64,000 nt of DNA from SG8-41 sp963699525 (GTDB lineage Bacteria > Pseudomonadota > Gammaproteobacteria > Burkholderiales > SG8-41): assembly GCA_963699525.1 (NCBI GenBank), contig CAVOUI010000004.1, positions 186,001 through 250,000 of the forward strand. Reading direction: 5' to 3'. Both the position numbers and the translations under genes were made by a program. Numbering within the stretch: the stretch's first letter is position 1; the number at the start of each line of letters is the position of its first letter. Of this stretch, positions 45,827-55,093 are shown piece after piece. The notes under the pieces were generated by a model. That model was not told where the DNA came from. It did no database searches and saw nothing but the letters and a program-made list of their open reading frames with translations.

Positions 45827-46492
45827 ATGCCGTCACTGCCGCTGTACAGCCAGCTTATCAACCTGTTTGCGGCCCTGCTGCTCCTGCTGGCGTTCGCCAT
45901 GCTTGCGCAGCGGCGCATCCTGTCGCTCATCAACCTGTTTGCCGTGCAGGGGTTCGTGCTGGCGCTGTCCACGCTGGTGGTCGGTTATTCGACGGGCCAG
46001 CCGCACCTCTACGTGTCGGCGGGCATCACGTTCGGGCTGAAAGTGCTGCTGCTGCCGTGGTTCCTTCATTGGCTGATCCGAAAGCTGAACGTGCAGTGGG
46101 ACATCGAGGCGGTCATCAACATTCCGGTGCAGATGCTGGTCGGCATCGTGCTGGTCATCTTTGCTTTCAATCTGGCCGCCCCGATCTCCCAGATCGCCGG
46201 CACTATCACCAAGAGCACGCTCGGCATCGCCACCGCCTGCATCCTGCTTTCCTTCCTGATGATGATCTCGCGGCGCAAGGCGGTATCCCAGGTCATCGGC
46301 TTCCTGGCGATGGAGAACGGGCTGTTCTTTGCGGCGACGTCCACGACCTACGGCATGCCGATGGTCGTGGAGCTCGGCATCCTGTTCGACGTGCTGGTCG
46401 CCACGCTCGTTTTCGGCGTGTTCTTCTTCCACATCCGCGAGACCTTCGAGAGTCTCGATATCCATCACCTGGAGAAGCTGAAAGACCGCTGA
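45827..46492 (+). CDS. hyfE: Membrane subunit HyfE (NuoK-like)
   Basis: 221 residues with six to seven predicted helices. The C-terminal part shows the NuoK-like pattern and the typical segment IGFLAMENGLFFAATSTTYG followed by VELGILFDVLVATLVFGVFF, a hallmark of HyfE. It starts one base after hyfC, and its TGA overlaps the hyfF ATG (TGATG). Confidence 0.92.
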   Translation: MPSLPLYSQLINLFAALLLLLAFAMLAQRRILSLINLFAVQGFVLALSTLVVGYSTGQPHLYVSAGITFGLKVLLLPWFLHWLIRKLNVQWDIEAVINIPVQMLVGIVLVIFAFNLAAPISQIAGTITKSTLGIATACILLSFLMMISRRKAVSQVIGFLAMENGLFFAATSTTYGMPMVVELGILFDVLVATLVFGVFFFHIRETFESLDIHHLEKLKDR

Positions 46493-47940
46493 TGGAACTT
46501 CTCCTCGTGCTGGGCATACCCTTCGCCGGCGGCATCCTGCTCGGTTTCTGGGGCCATCGTGCGTTCGCGCCCGAACTCAACTCCGGGATGAGCCTGCTCA
46601 CCTTTCTGGCCGCCCTGGTGCTCACCGCGCGCATCATCGCCGACGGCCCGATCCTGGTGTGGAACGAGAATTTCTTCGTCGACCCGTTCAATGTGTTTCT
46701 GGTCGCGTTGACCGCGCTCGTGGCCTTTACCACGTCGCTGTTTTCGCGCCCTTACATGCGCATCGAGGCACACCTGGGCAAGCTCTCGCCGAACCGCCTG
46801 CGGCTCTATCACAGCATGTTCCAGATGTTCAGCTTCACCATGCTGCTGGCGCTCCTCACCAACAACGTCGGCATCCTGTGGGTGGCGATGGAAGCCGCCA
46901 CGCTGACCACGGTTCTGCTGGTGAGCCTCTACCGGACGCCGGCAAGCCTGGAAGCGGCGTGGAAGTACTTCATCCTGTGCGGGGTGGGCATCGCCCAGGC
47001 GTTGTTCGGCACCATCCTGCTCTATTTCGCCGCCGAAAAGGTGCTGGGTTCCGGCGGCACGGCGCTGCTGTGGACGCACTTGAACGAAGTGAAAGGCGAG
47101 CTCGAGCCGACCGTGCTCGGGCTCGCTTTCGTGTTTCTGCTGGTGGGCTACGGCACCAAGGTCGGGCTTGCGCCGCTGCACAACTGGCTGCCCGACGCCC
47201 ATGCGGAAGGGCCGACGCCGATCTCGGCGGTGCTGTCGGGACTCCTGCTGAACGTCGCGCTCTACGCGGTGGTGCGCACCAAGGTGCTGGTCGAGGGCGC
47301 GCTCGGCACCCATTTCGCCGGCAATCTGATGATGGGTTTCGGGCTGCTGTCCGTCGTGGTGGCCGCGTTTCTGCTGTCGCGCCAGAAGGACATCAAGCGC
47401 CTGTTCGCCTACTCCTCGATCGAGCACATGGGACTGATGACCTTTGCCTTCGGCATGGGCGGCGCGCTCGCTACGTTCGCGGGGCTGCTGCACATGACCG
47501 TGCACTCGCTCACCAAGTCGGCGATCTTCTTCGCGGTCGGCCATGCCGCGCAGAAGTCCGGCACGCAGATCATGGCGGACATCCGGGGGCTCATCGACAG
47601 CAATCCGACCATCGGCTGGGGGCTGATGATCGGCAGCCTTGCGATTCTCGGAATGCCACCGTTCGGCGTGTTCGCGAGCGAATTCATGCTCCTGACCGCC
47701 GCCATGCACCAGGAGCCCTGGGCGACCCCGTTTCTTCTCGCCGCGCTCGGAGTCGCGTTCGCGGCAATTTTCGGCAAGGTCCAGCCGATGGTGTTCGGGA
47801 CCGCGACCGTAAAGCGGCTGCCGCATCCGCCGGCGCTGATTCCGGTGTTCGTGCACCTTGCGATCGTGCTGCTGCTGGGCCTGTACATTCCGCCGTATCT
47901 GGCGGAGTGGTACCGGCAGGCGGCGGCGTTGATAGGGTAA
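46492..47940 (+). CDS. hyfF: Membrane antiporter-like subunit HyfF (NuoN/M family)
   Basis: 482 residues and about 14 helices. The antiporter-like family markers are MEAATLTTVLLVSLYRTPAS with the conserved Glu, KVGLAPLHNWLPDAHAEGPT, and SRQKDIKRLFAYSSIEHMGL with the Lys and His. It is a second proton-pumping module beside HyfB. HyfD, the third antiporter-like subunit of E. coli hydrogenase 4, is absent from this locus. It ends four bases before hyfG. Confidence 0.93.
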   Translation: MELLLVLGIPFAGGILLGFWGHRAFAPELNSGMSLLTFLAALVLTARIIADGPILVWNENFFVDPFNVFLVALTALVAFTTSLFSRPYMRIEAHLGKLSPNRLRLYHSMFQMFSFTMLLALLTNNVGILWVAMEAATLTTVLLVSLYRTPASLEAAWKYFILCGVGIAQALFGTILLYFAAEKVLGSGGTALLWTHLNEVKGELEPTVLGLAFVFLLVGYGTKVGLAPLHNWLPDAHAEGPTPISAVLSGLLLNVALYAVVRTKVLVEGALGTHFAGNLMMGFGLLSVVVAAFLLSRQKDIKRLFAYSSIEHMGLMTFAFGMGGALATFAGLLHMTVHSLTKSAIFFAVGHAAQKSGTQIMADIRGLIDSNPTIGWGLMIGSLAILGMPPFGVFASEFMLLTAAMHQEPWATPFLLAALGVAFAAIFGKVQPMVFGTATVKRLPHPPALIPVFVHLAIVLLLGLYIPPYLAEWYRQAAALIG

Positions 47941-47943
47941 GGG

Positions 47944-49498
47944 ATGAAGCTAGAAGATTTCCAGCTTGAACTGACTCAGCTTGCGAGCGCGATGCCGGTC
48001 TGGCACGGCCGCGTCGACGCGCGGCAATGGCGGACGGCCTGCCAGCAGGTGCGTGAGAAGGGCGGGCGACTCGTCGCCTTGTGGGCTTGCGATAACAGCG
48101 ATCGGGGCGAGGCGTTCTCCGTGCACGCGGCGCTGACGGTTCAGTCGGGGCTGCTGGTCATTACGTTGACGCTCGACGGCGAGAGCTTTCCCGATGTCTC
48201 CGATATTTTTCCCGGGGCAAGCCGGATGCAGCGCGCGGCTTACGACCTGTTCGGGGTCAAGGCCGGGAACGCGGCCGATCAGCGCAAGTGGCTGCGCCAC
48301 TCCGCCTGGCCGGCGAACGTCTTTCCGCTTCGCAAAGACTTCATCAGCCGCCAGCCTTCAGCCGTTACCGGAAGCGGCGAAACGGACGACTACCCCTTCG
48401 TCAGAGTCGAGGGGGAGGGGGTACATGAGATTCCCGTGGGACCGGTGCACGCCGGTACCATCGAGCCGGGGCATTTCCGCTTTTCCATCGTCGGCGAGGG
48501 CATCTTGCGCCTGGAGGAGCGGCTCGGCTACAAGCACAAGGGCATCGAGAAACTCTTCGAGTCGATGACGCTCGCCGAGGGCGCGAGACTCGCGGGACGG
48601 GTGTCGGGCGATTCCACCGTGGCGTATGCGTGGGCCTACGCGATGGCGGTGGAAGGCGTCACCGGGGTAACGCCCGCCGCCCCGAGCGCTATGGCTGCGC
48701 GCGCTCCTGCTCGAGCGCGAGCGCGTCGGCCAGCATCTGTGGGACCTGGGCTTTCTCGGCAACGACGCGGGGCTCGCGTTCGGGCTTGCGCAATTTTCCC
48801 GGCTCAGGGAAGACTGGTTGCGCATGAGCCACGCGCTGTTCGGCCACCGCTACCTGATGGACGCCGTCGTTCCCGGTGGCGTGGCGCGGGATGTCGACGC
48901 GGACGGAATGGTCCGGATGCGCGATGAGATCCATGACGTCGGCAAGGCCGTGGCACTGCTCAAGAACATTTACGACGAGCACGCGGGCTTGCAGGACCGC
49001 TTCATCGCCTGCGGCCGGGTCAAGCCGGATCTCGCCGACCGGATGGGATTGACCGGGCTGGCGGGCCGCGCGAGCGCGGCGACCTGGGACCTTCGCGTGC
49101 AATTTCCGCCGGTTCCGTACGACAACCTGGACGTGCGCATGGCAACTCACCGCAACGGCGACGTGGCGGCGCGCGTCACCGTGCGCTTCGAGGAGATCGC
49201 CGAGTCGCTGCGCCTGATCGGCTTGATCCTCTCCGGCCTGCCGGGCGGCGAAATCGTTCAGCCCGTCCCGGACGCACCGGAGAACGCGCTCGGCATCGGT
49301 TGGGTGGAGGGCTGGCGCGGCGAAGTGCTGATCGCGCTCGAGACCGGCGCCCGCAACCGCATCCGGCGGCTCCATCCGCACGATCCGTCATGGCAGAACT
49401 GGCCGCTGCTCGAGCGCGCGGTGCTGGGTAACATCGTTCCCGATTTCCCGCTCATCAACAAGTCGTTCAACCTGTCCTATTCGGGTCATGACTTGTGA
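47944..49498 (+). CDS. hyfG: HycE/HyfG-like large subunit lacking all Ni-binding cysteines, interrupted by a +1 indel
   Basis: About 515 residues. The N-terminal NuoC-like domain (DIFPGASRMQRAAYDLFGVK) is followed by a NuoD/hydrogenase large-subunit domain (VGPVHAGTIEPGHFRFSIVG, then LGYKHKGIEKLFESM). At the first Ni site, HycE RVCGIC aligns with RVSGDS here (Ser221 and Ser224). At the second, DPCxxC aligns with NLSYSG near the C terminus (Ser, Gly). No NiFe centre can be bound, so hydrogenase activity is not expected. One extra C in CCC near 48674 breaks the frame; the continuation reads PPPRALWLRALLLERERVGQ. The operon otherwise resembles an energy-converting hydrogenase, which matches the Ehr type described for such genes. 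Confidence 0.9.
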
Positions 49499-49511
49499 AG
49501 CGCGATGAGTG

Positions 49512-50051
49512 ATGGCTGATGAAATGAGCTTCCTGATGTTTCAACTGCTGAAACAGATCGCGGTTACCGGCATCAAGACCGAGGCGCCGCCGCAACCCGA
49601 CGAGGCGTTGCGTGTCACTGCGCAGCGGCTGAAGGCCGATGTCCTCGAACATTTCGCGGGCGCGCTCACCATCCGTCATGTCGACGCCGGTTCCTGCAAT
49701 GGCTGCGAGCTCGAGATCAATGCGCTCAATAATCCCTACTACAACCTCGAGGGGCTCGGCATCAAGTTCGTCGCGAGTCCCCGCCACGCCGACCTGCTGC
49801 TGGTGACCGGCCCGGTGTCGCGCCACATGGAAGTGGCGCTCAAGCGCACCTATGACGCGACCCCGGAGCCCAAGCTGGTGGTGGCGATCGGAGATTGCGG
49901 CTGCACGGGTGGTATTTTCGGGGAGAGCTACGCGAGCTGCGGCCGCGTGTCAAACGTGATCCCGGTGGACGTGGCGGTGCCGGGCTGCCCGCCGACGCCG
50001 GCTGCGATCATGCAGGGCATACTGACCGCCATTAGCGCGAAGAAAGGATAA
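49512..50051 (+). CDS. hyfI: HycG/HyfI-like iron-sulfur small subunit (NuoB family)
   Basis: About 179 residues from ATG 49512; GTG 49509 and ATG 49524 are alternatives. NuoB/HycG-type [4Fe-4S] ligands are retained in SCNGCELEINA, GDCGCTGG and VPGCPPTP. It holds the cluster next to the large subunit active-site position. The intact cluster site next to a Cys-less large subunit shows the module kept electron transfer while losing NiFe chemistry. It ends two bases before the zinc dehydrogenase gene. Confidence 0.9.
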   Translation: MADEMSFLMFQLLKQIAVTGIKTEAPPQPDEALRVTAQRLKADVLEHFAGALTIRHVDAGSCNGCELEINALNNPYYNLEGLGIKFVASPRHADLLLVTGPVSRHMEVALKRTYDATPEPKLVVAIGDCGCTGGIFGESYASCGRVSNVIPVDVAVPGCPPTPAAIMQGILTAISAKKG

Positions 50052-50053
50052 CG

Positions 50054-51100
50054 ATGCGGGCGATGGTCCTGGAGCAGTTCGGCGCGCCGTTGAAGTTGAA
50101 GGATGTGCCGGTGCCGAAGATCGGCCCCAATGACGCGCTGGTGAGGGTGCGCGTATGCGGCGCGGGCCTGACCGTCGTCATCATGATTGCGACGCCGGGA
50201 CGGATCAAGTCCTATCCCCGCATACCCGGGCACGAGATCGCGGGTGAGGTCGTTGAGGTGGGCTCCGAGGTCAGGACCGTCAAGGTCGGGAGCCGTGTGA
50301 CCAATCACTTTTACCTCACCTGCGGCAACTGCCGCTACTGCCGCAGCGGGCGCGAAACGCTGTGCGAAAATTTCCGCGGTAACGTCGGCAACGGTTGCGA
50401 CGGCGGCTATGCGGAGTATGTCGCTCTGCCCGAGCGCAATCTGGTCCCGATTCCCGATGGTGTCACCGACCTCGAAGCGGCAGTGGCGAGCGACGCCATC
50501 GCCACGCCGTACCATGCCTGCCATGCAGAAGCGCAGATCAGCCCGGGCGATGACGTACTCATCATCGGCGCCGGGGGCGGGGTAGGAATCCATATGGTAC
50601 AGATGGCCCGGCTGTGCGGCGGGCGCGTCATTGCCGCCGAGGTCGGCGAAGAGAAAATGGAGCTGGCGCGGACGATGGGCGCAGACGAGGTGATCGATTC
50701 GCGTCGGGGCGAGCTGGTGAAGCAGGTAAAGGCGCTCACCAACGGGCGGGGCGTCGATGCGGCAATCGACATCGTCGGCAACAGCAAGACGCTGCAGGCG
50801 AGCCTGGAATCACTCGCGCCCGCCGGACGCATGGTCATCATCGGCAGCAAGCCCGCGTCGGTCTACGGCGAGGACCCGACCTTCAAGGTGAACCCGCAGG
50901 AATTCATGCGCCAGGCGCAGGAAATCCACGGCTCGCGCTATGTGAACAATGCGGAGATCGCGCGCACGCTGGTGCTCGTGAAGCAAAAACGCATTCGGGC
51001 AGTGGTGAACAGGACTTTTCCGCTCGAGGAGGCGGAACACGTGCACGAGCTACTGCGGAAGAACGCGATCGCGGGGCGTGCGGCGTTGATCGTGAGTTGA
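50054..51100 (+). CDS. Zinc-dependent medium-chain alcohol dehydrogenase-like protein coupled to the Ehr operon
   Basis: 348 residues. Catalytic zinc ligands fit the Cys-His-Asp type: Cys in RVCGAGLT, GHEIAGEV, and SDAIATPYHA. The structural zinc site is CGNCRYCRSGRETLC. The Rossmann fold is VLIIGAGGGVGIHMVQMARL. An NAD(P)H-dependent alcohol, aldehyde or acyl-CoA-type reaction is expected; the substrate is unknown. The ATG is two bases after hyfI, the tightest link possible without overlap. It may deliver or take electrons from the membrane complex, though no ferredoxin or flavin subunit is seen to bridge them. Confidence 0.9.
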   Translation: MRAMVLEQFGAPLKLKDVPVPKIGPNDALVRVRVCGAGLTVVIMIATPGRIKSYPRIPGHEIAGEVVEVGSEVRTVKVGSRVTNHFYLTCGNCRYCRSGRETLCENFRGNVGNGCDGGYAEYVALPERNLVPIPDGVTDLEAAVASDAIATPYHACHAEAQISPGDDVLIIGAGGGVGIHMVQMARLCGGRVIAAEVGEEKMELARTMGADEVIDSRRGELVKQVKALTNGRGVDAAIDIVGNSKTLQASLESLAPAGRMVIIGSKPASVYGEDPTFKVNPQEFMRQAQEIHGSRYVNNAEIARTLVLVKQKRIRAVVNRTFPLEEAEHVHELLRKNAIAGRAALIVS

Positions 51101-51106
51101 CGTCCT

Positions 51107-52219
51107 TCACGCGACGCGGAAGCGCTCCACCAGCTTCCAGTCGAGCTCGATGCCGAAGCCGGGCGCCTTCGGCACCTCCATCGTCCCGTTCCTGACCGCC
51201 GGTCGATTCGCCCACAAGGACTGCCACACCGGGTCGCGGTCGGGGTCGGCGAAGCACTCGACGTAGGTGCCGTGCGGCACGCCCGCGAGGAGCTGTAGCG
51301 AAATCTGCGATTCTTCGTGGTGCGCCATCTGCACGCCGGCGCTGCGGCAGATTTCCGCGGCGCGCCGCCAGTCGGTGACACCGCCGCCCTCCGAGGCGTC
51401 GAAGTTCACGTAGTCCACGGCACCGGCGTCCACCAGGCGGCGCACGCCGTGGCTGGTGATCTCGCACTGGCCCGCGGTGACGGGGATGCGGATCGCCTGC
51501 CGCACGCGCGCCATCAGGGCAACGTCGTCGTACCAATGGCACGGCTCCTCGAACCAGCCGATGTCGAGCGGCTCCACCAGCCGCGCGAACCGGATCGCTT
51601 CCTGCGCGTTCCAGCCGCGATTGGCGTCCACCACGAGCTTGAAGTCCGGTCCCGCCGCCTTGCGGGCGGCCGCCACCCGCTCGGCGTCCGCGTCCGGCGC
51701 GAGGCCGCCGACCTTGAACTTGCAGCCGGCCATGCCGGCGGCGCGATACTGCTCCATCTCGCGCCCGATGTCGGCGAGTGTCTTGCCATCCCTGTAGTAG
51801 CCGCCGATCGAGAGGATGGGGAGATGCGCGCGGCTGCCGCCGAGGAGCGCGGAGACGCTTTTCCCCTTCGACTTGCCGACGACGTCCCACAGGGCGCAAT
51901 CGACGCACGCGACCGCCTCGAGGAGGGTCTTGCGGTCGGCGCTGGTGTGGGTGAGGTCGAACATTGCCTGCCACGTGCGCTCGACCTCCAGGATATCCAT
52001 GCCGGTCACGCGCGGCGCGAGCGCCTCGCGTATCAGGCGCACGATCTCGCGCCCGTGGCTGCGGTTGTCGCCGTTGTAGACCTCGCTCACGAGGCCGTCG
52101 TCGGCCTGCAGGCGGGTAATCACGGTGCAGCGCTTGAGGACGGTGTAGGTGCTGCCGCCGAAATCCTTCTTCAGCGGAATCTCGACGGCGACCGCTTCGA
52201 CGCTGCGGATCTTAGGCAA
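51107..52219 (-). CDS. Mandelate racemase/muconate lactonising enzyme family protein (enolase superfamily)
   Basis: 370 residues from the TTG at 52219, chosen for family length and because it overlaps the kinase stop. The N-terminal capping domain is followed by a barrel with the KxK-type base (GCKFKVGG), Mg ligands in VVDANRG, WFEEPCHW and GQCEITSHG, and the His of MAHHEES. The pattern fits the MR/MLE subgroup that handles hydroxy acids, sugar acids or lactones. A typical catabolic enzyme, oddly placed after a signalling operon. It may have its own expression, or be read through from the kinase. Confidence 0.87.
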   Translation of the reverse strand: MPKIRSVEAVAVEIPLKKDFGGSTYTVLKRCTVITRLQADDGLVSEVYNGDNRSHGREIVRLIREALAPRVTGMDILEVERTWQAMFDLTHTSADRKTLLEAVACVDCALWDVVGKSKGKSVSALLGGSRAHLPILSIGGYYRDGKTLADIGREMEQYRAAGMAGCKFKVGGLAPDADAERVAAARKAAGPDFKLVVDANRGWNAQEAIRFARLVEPLDIGWFEEPCHWYDDVALMARVRQAIRIPVTAGQCEITSHGVRRLVDAGAVDYVNFDASEGGGVTDWRRAAEICRSAGVQMAHHEESQISLQLLAGVPHGTYVECFADPDRDPVWQSLWANRPAVRNGTMEVPKAPGFGIELDWKLVERFRVA

Positions 52220-53474
52220 AGACGATAATGGCGCCGAGGATCGTCGCGCCCGCCACGCTGGCGGCGAATATGATCTTGTCCTTGCGGCTCCATCCCGGCC
52301 CCCGGCGCATCTGGCCGATGATCGCACGCGCCTCCGAAGGAGTGCCGTTCGGGACGCCCGCCTCGGCGTCGGGAAGCGGCTTGTACTTGCCGCTGTCGGA
52401 GTACTCCTTCAGTTGCTCCGCCATGCCGGTATTGACGGCGAGCCGCATGGTAGCGTCCAGCGAATCGAAGGCCTTGGACAGGCCCAGCGAGGGCGCTGAG
52501 GTCGAGCCTAGCGTGGTGACCTCGGCATCGGCGCGCCGCGTGTCCGGGAGCGACTGCGCCAGAGCCTTGGCCGCATCCGTGTCCACCTTCGGCCGCACCG
52601 GCGGGCGCGTCGCCGTGAGCATGTGGACCGTGGTGTCGATCTGCTTCGCGACCTCGCGCAGGTCCTTGGCCAGTTCCTCGGCGCCCGCGTAGCGGTCGTC
52701 GGGCGCCTTGGCGATTGCCTTGGCGACGATGAAGTCCAGCACTTCGGGCGCCCGCGCGTTGATCGAGCTCGGCGGAGGCGGTACCAGGTTCATGATCTGG
52801 AACATGACGGAGGTCACGTCCTCGCCGGTGAACGGCGGCTTGCCGGTCAGCATCTCGTAGAGGATGACGCCGAGCGAAAAGATGTCCGAGCGCGGCTCGG
52901 CACGCTTGCCGGCGACCTGCTCGGGCGACATGTAGCGCGGCGAGCCGAGCACGATGCCGGTCTGGGTCTTCACCTCCGCGGAGCGCATCCGCGCGATGCC
53001 GAAGTCGGTGATCTTGGCGCGGCCCGTGACCGAAAGCATGATGTTGGCGGGCTTCACGTCTCGGTGCACGACACCGTGCTGGTGCGCGTAGGCGAGTCCC
53101 TCCGCCACCTGGGCCGCGATCTCGACCGCGCGCGCGATCGGAAGCGGCCGGCCGGACGATAGCAGCGAGCGCAGCTCCTCGCCCTGCAGGAACTCCATCG
53201 CCATGTAGGCGAGGTTGCCGCTCTTGCCGACGTCGTAGATGGTGACGATGTTGGGGTGATTCAGGCTGCCGGCCGCCTTGGCTTCCTGGTAGAAGCGCCC
53301 CTCGTATTCCGCCATTTCCTGCGGATCGAGCGACATGTTGACGGTTTTGATCGCGACCAGCCGGTCGAGCAGGGGGTCGTTGGCGCGATAGACGACGCCC
53401 ATCGCGCCCTTGCCAAGCTCGGCGAGGAGCTCGTAGCGGCCGAGCGTGCGCGACTCCGCGGGCGTCTCTGCCAT
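52212..53474 (-). CDS. Serine/threonine protein kinase with C-terminal membrane anchor
   Basis: 420 residues. The Hanks-type kinase domain spans residues 14-290: Gly loop GKGAMGVVY, Lys43 in VAIK, HRDVKPANIML with Asp139, DFG at 157-159 and SPRYMSPEQ. A Pro/Thr-rich linker and a final transmembrane helix (IIFAASVAGATILGAIIVFA) follow. There are no PASTA repeats, so the tail ends in the membrane without a periplasmic sensor. It begins one base after the lipoprotein stop. Cytoplasmic signalling is expected; targets are unknown. Confidence 0.93.
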   Translation of the reverse strand: MAETPAESRTLGRYELLAELGKGAMGVVYRANDPLLDRLVAIKTVNMSLDPQEMAEYEGRFYQEAKAAGSLNHPNIVTIYDVGKSGNLAYMAMEFLQGEELRSLLSSGRPLPIARAVEIAAQVAEGLAYAHQHGVVHRDVKPANIMLSVTGRAKITDFGIARMRSAEVKTQTGIVLGSPRYMSPEQVAGKRAEPRSDIFSLGVILYEMLTGKPPFTGEDVTSVMFQIMNLVPPPPSSINARAPEVLDFIVAKAIAKAPDDRYAGAEELAKDLREVAKQIDTTVHMLTATRPPVRPKVDTDAAKALAQSLPDTRRADAEVTTLGSTSAPSLGLSKAFDSLDATMRLAVNTGMAEQLKEYSDSGKYKPLPDAEAGVPNGTPSEARAIIGQMRRGPGWSRKDKIIFAASVAGATILGAIIVFA

Positions 53475-53475
53475 C

Positions 53476-53877
53476 CTATTTCTGCCCCTTCACGGAGCGG
53501 AACACGGGGCCCCAGATGGGGTGGCCGGCTTCGTTAGCCGCGAGCTCGAACGAGGGATCGATCTTGAGGGCCGCGCGGAACTCGTCGCGGCAACGCCGCT
53601 CGCGTCCCGATACGCAGTGGATGAATGCGAGATATTTGTGCGCCTGGACCTGGTCGCTCTTGCTAAGCCCCTGGTCGAGGCTCGACTGCAGCAGTCGCGC
53701 CGCCTCGGAATAGTTTGCGTCCTCGTACTGCTTGATGCCGGCCGCGAGGTCCGGCTCCCCCTTGTGCGACTGGAACAGGTTATTGAATTCTTCCTGTATG
53801 GCCTTGATGGGAGCGGACTCGCAGCCGGCGAGGACTGCGGCAACCACTGCTGCCAGCACCAGCCTGTAGAACGGCAT
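53476..53877 (-). CDS. TssQ-like lipoprotein with TPR-like segment
   Basis: 133 residues from the ATG at 53877 with GGGGGAG just before it. The signal peptide has lipobox LAGC (Cys19). A TPR-like helix pair runs about residues 50-110 (GIKQYEDANYSEAARLLQSS, then KYLAFIHCVSGRERRCRDEF). It resembles the small lipoproteins called TssQ that accompany type VI secretion and kinase genes in Burkholderiales. The resemblance is from memory, and no T6SS structural gene is present here. The gap to the kinase is one base, so the two proteins probably work together. Confidence 0.6.
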   Translation of the reverse strand: MPFYRLVLAAVVAAVLAGCESAPIKAIQEEFNNLFQSHKGEPDLAAGIKQYEDANYSEAARLLQSSLDQGLSKSDQVQAHKYLAFIHCVSGRERRCRDEFRAALKIDPSFELAANEAGHPIWGPVFRSVKGQK

Positions 53878-53884
53878 CTCCCCC

Positions 53885-55093
53885 TCAGTTCTGGAACTTG
53901 TGCCTAATTCTAATCTTACCGCCGGCCTTGGCGTCCACGGTTTCGACGTGGGGAGGGAAATTGGCGTTGCGGATCTCGATCCGGTGCCGGCCCGGCGCGA
54001 GCTCGACGCTGCGCAGCGGCGGCGAGATGCCGTGCAGCCTGCCGTCGATGTGGACCTCTCCCCAGGGAGAGATGGCAAGGCTCAGCGATGCGGGCGTCGG
54101 CGCCGACGCCACAATTTCCGGGTTCGCGAGCGACTCCTCATCGGCGGCCGCGACCAGGGGCTTCCTCGTTGCCGGCGTCGCGGGCTTGGGCTTCGCCGGC
54201 GCGCTAGCCGCCGGGGGAGCGGGCTGCGCGGGCGCAGCGGCGGGTTTGCTGGGCAAATCCGTTTTCTTGGGCAGGACCGCACCCACCGCTGGAGCGGGCG
54301 TTGATGCCGCCGCAATCTTGGGCTGCGCCGGCGCGGCGGGCGGCACCGGTGCCGCCGCGGGCTGGCGCGCGATGCGCAATCCCACGGCGACGCTCAGGAT
54401 GGCGGCGACGGCGACCCCGGTTCCGAGGCGTGGCTTGCGGCGCAGGTTATCGGTGACGATCAGGGCGGTTTGCGACAGCTTGTCGAGCATTTCCGCGCTG
54501 CTTCGCGGCTCCTTGCCCCCGGGGCTCGCGGCGCCGGTGCGCTGCAGCGACGCAGTGGTCGCCTGCACGGTGTAGATCTCGTGCTCGCGGACGTGCTTGT
54601 CCGTGCGCGAGCCTTCGTAGTGAAACAGCCGACCGTAGCCTTCGGAGAGGCACGACACCACCTCATAGAAGGAGCGCGAGACCAGGACCTGGCCGGGCTC
54701 GGAGAAGCCCATTACGCGCTGCGCGACGTTGATGCCGTCGCCGATGATGTTGGGCTGGCCGTTGATGTCCTTCACCAGCCGCACCGGCCCGAGGTTGATG
54801 CCGAGGCGAATCCTCAGTTGCGGCCCGGGCGGCTGCGGCATCTGCAGCGCCTCACGCAGCGACAGGCTCACGTAGAGCGCGTCCTCCGGGTCCCCGAGGA
54901 AGGAGAGCGCCGCGCCATCGCCGGTGTCGAGGATGATGCGGTCGTTGGGCGAGACGCGCGCCAGCGCCTCCGTGAGCAGCGTGTTCAACCGCTCCTTGAA
55001 AAAAATCTGCTCGGCGACGGGCTTCCTCGAGTACTCGACGATGTCGAGGAACACGACGCTGCAGATGAAGGTGCGGTTGATCGCGGTCTGCAT
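53885..55093 (-). CDS. Class III adenylate/guanylate cyclase with transmembrane and PEGA-like C-terminal domain
   Basis: 402 residues. The N-terminal class III cyclase catalytic domain spans about residues 8-180: FLDIVEYS with the metal-binding Asp, DTGDGAALSFLGDPEDAL, LGINLGPVRLVKDINGQPN and NIIGDGINVAQRVMGF. It is followed by one transmembrane helix (about 222-240). A long Ala/Pro linker and a C-terminal beta domain ending in GRHRIEIRNANFPPHVETVD, similar to PEGA, lie outside the cytoplasm. It lies zero bases after metG and 7 bases before the lipoprotein gene. It probably makes cAMP or cGMP; the substrate-selecting residues were not resolved. Confidence 0.88.
   Translation of the reverse strand: MQTAINRTFICSVVFLDIVEYSRKPVAEQIFFKERLNTLLTEALARVSPNDRIILDTGDGAALSFLGDPEDALYVSLSLREALQMPQPPGPQLRIRLGINLGPVRLVKDINGQPNIIGDGINVAQRVMGFSEPGQVLVSRSFYEVVSCLSEGYGRLFHYEGSRTDKHVREHEIYTVQATTASLQRTGAASPGGKEPRSSAEMLDKLSQTALIVTDNLRRKPRLGTGVAVAAILSVAVGLRIARQPAAAPVPPAAPAQPKIAAASTPAPAVGAVLPKKTDLPSKPAAAPAQPAPPAASAPAKPKPATPATRKPLVAAADEESLANPEIVASAPTPASLSLAISPWGEVHIDGRLHGISPPLRSVELAPGRHRIEIRNANFPPHVETVDAKAGGKIRIRHKFQN

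Noticed and set aside
47944..50051. Functional group 4 [NiFe] hydrogenase
   Set aside because: No CxxC Ni-binding motifs in the large subunit, and no maturation genes in the window.
53476..53877. Part of a type VI secretion locus
   Set aside because: Only the TssQ-like lipoprotein and a kinase are present. No TssB/C/D/F/G/J/K/L/M or ClpV genes were found.
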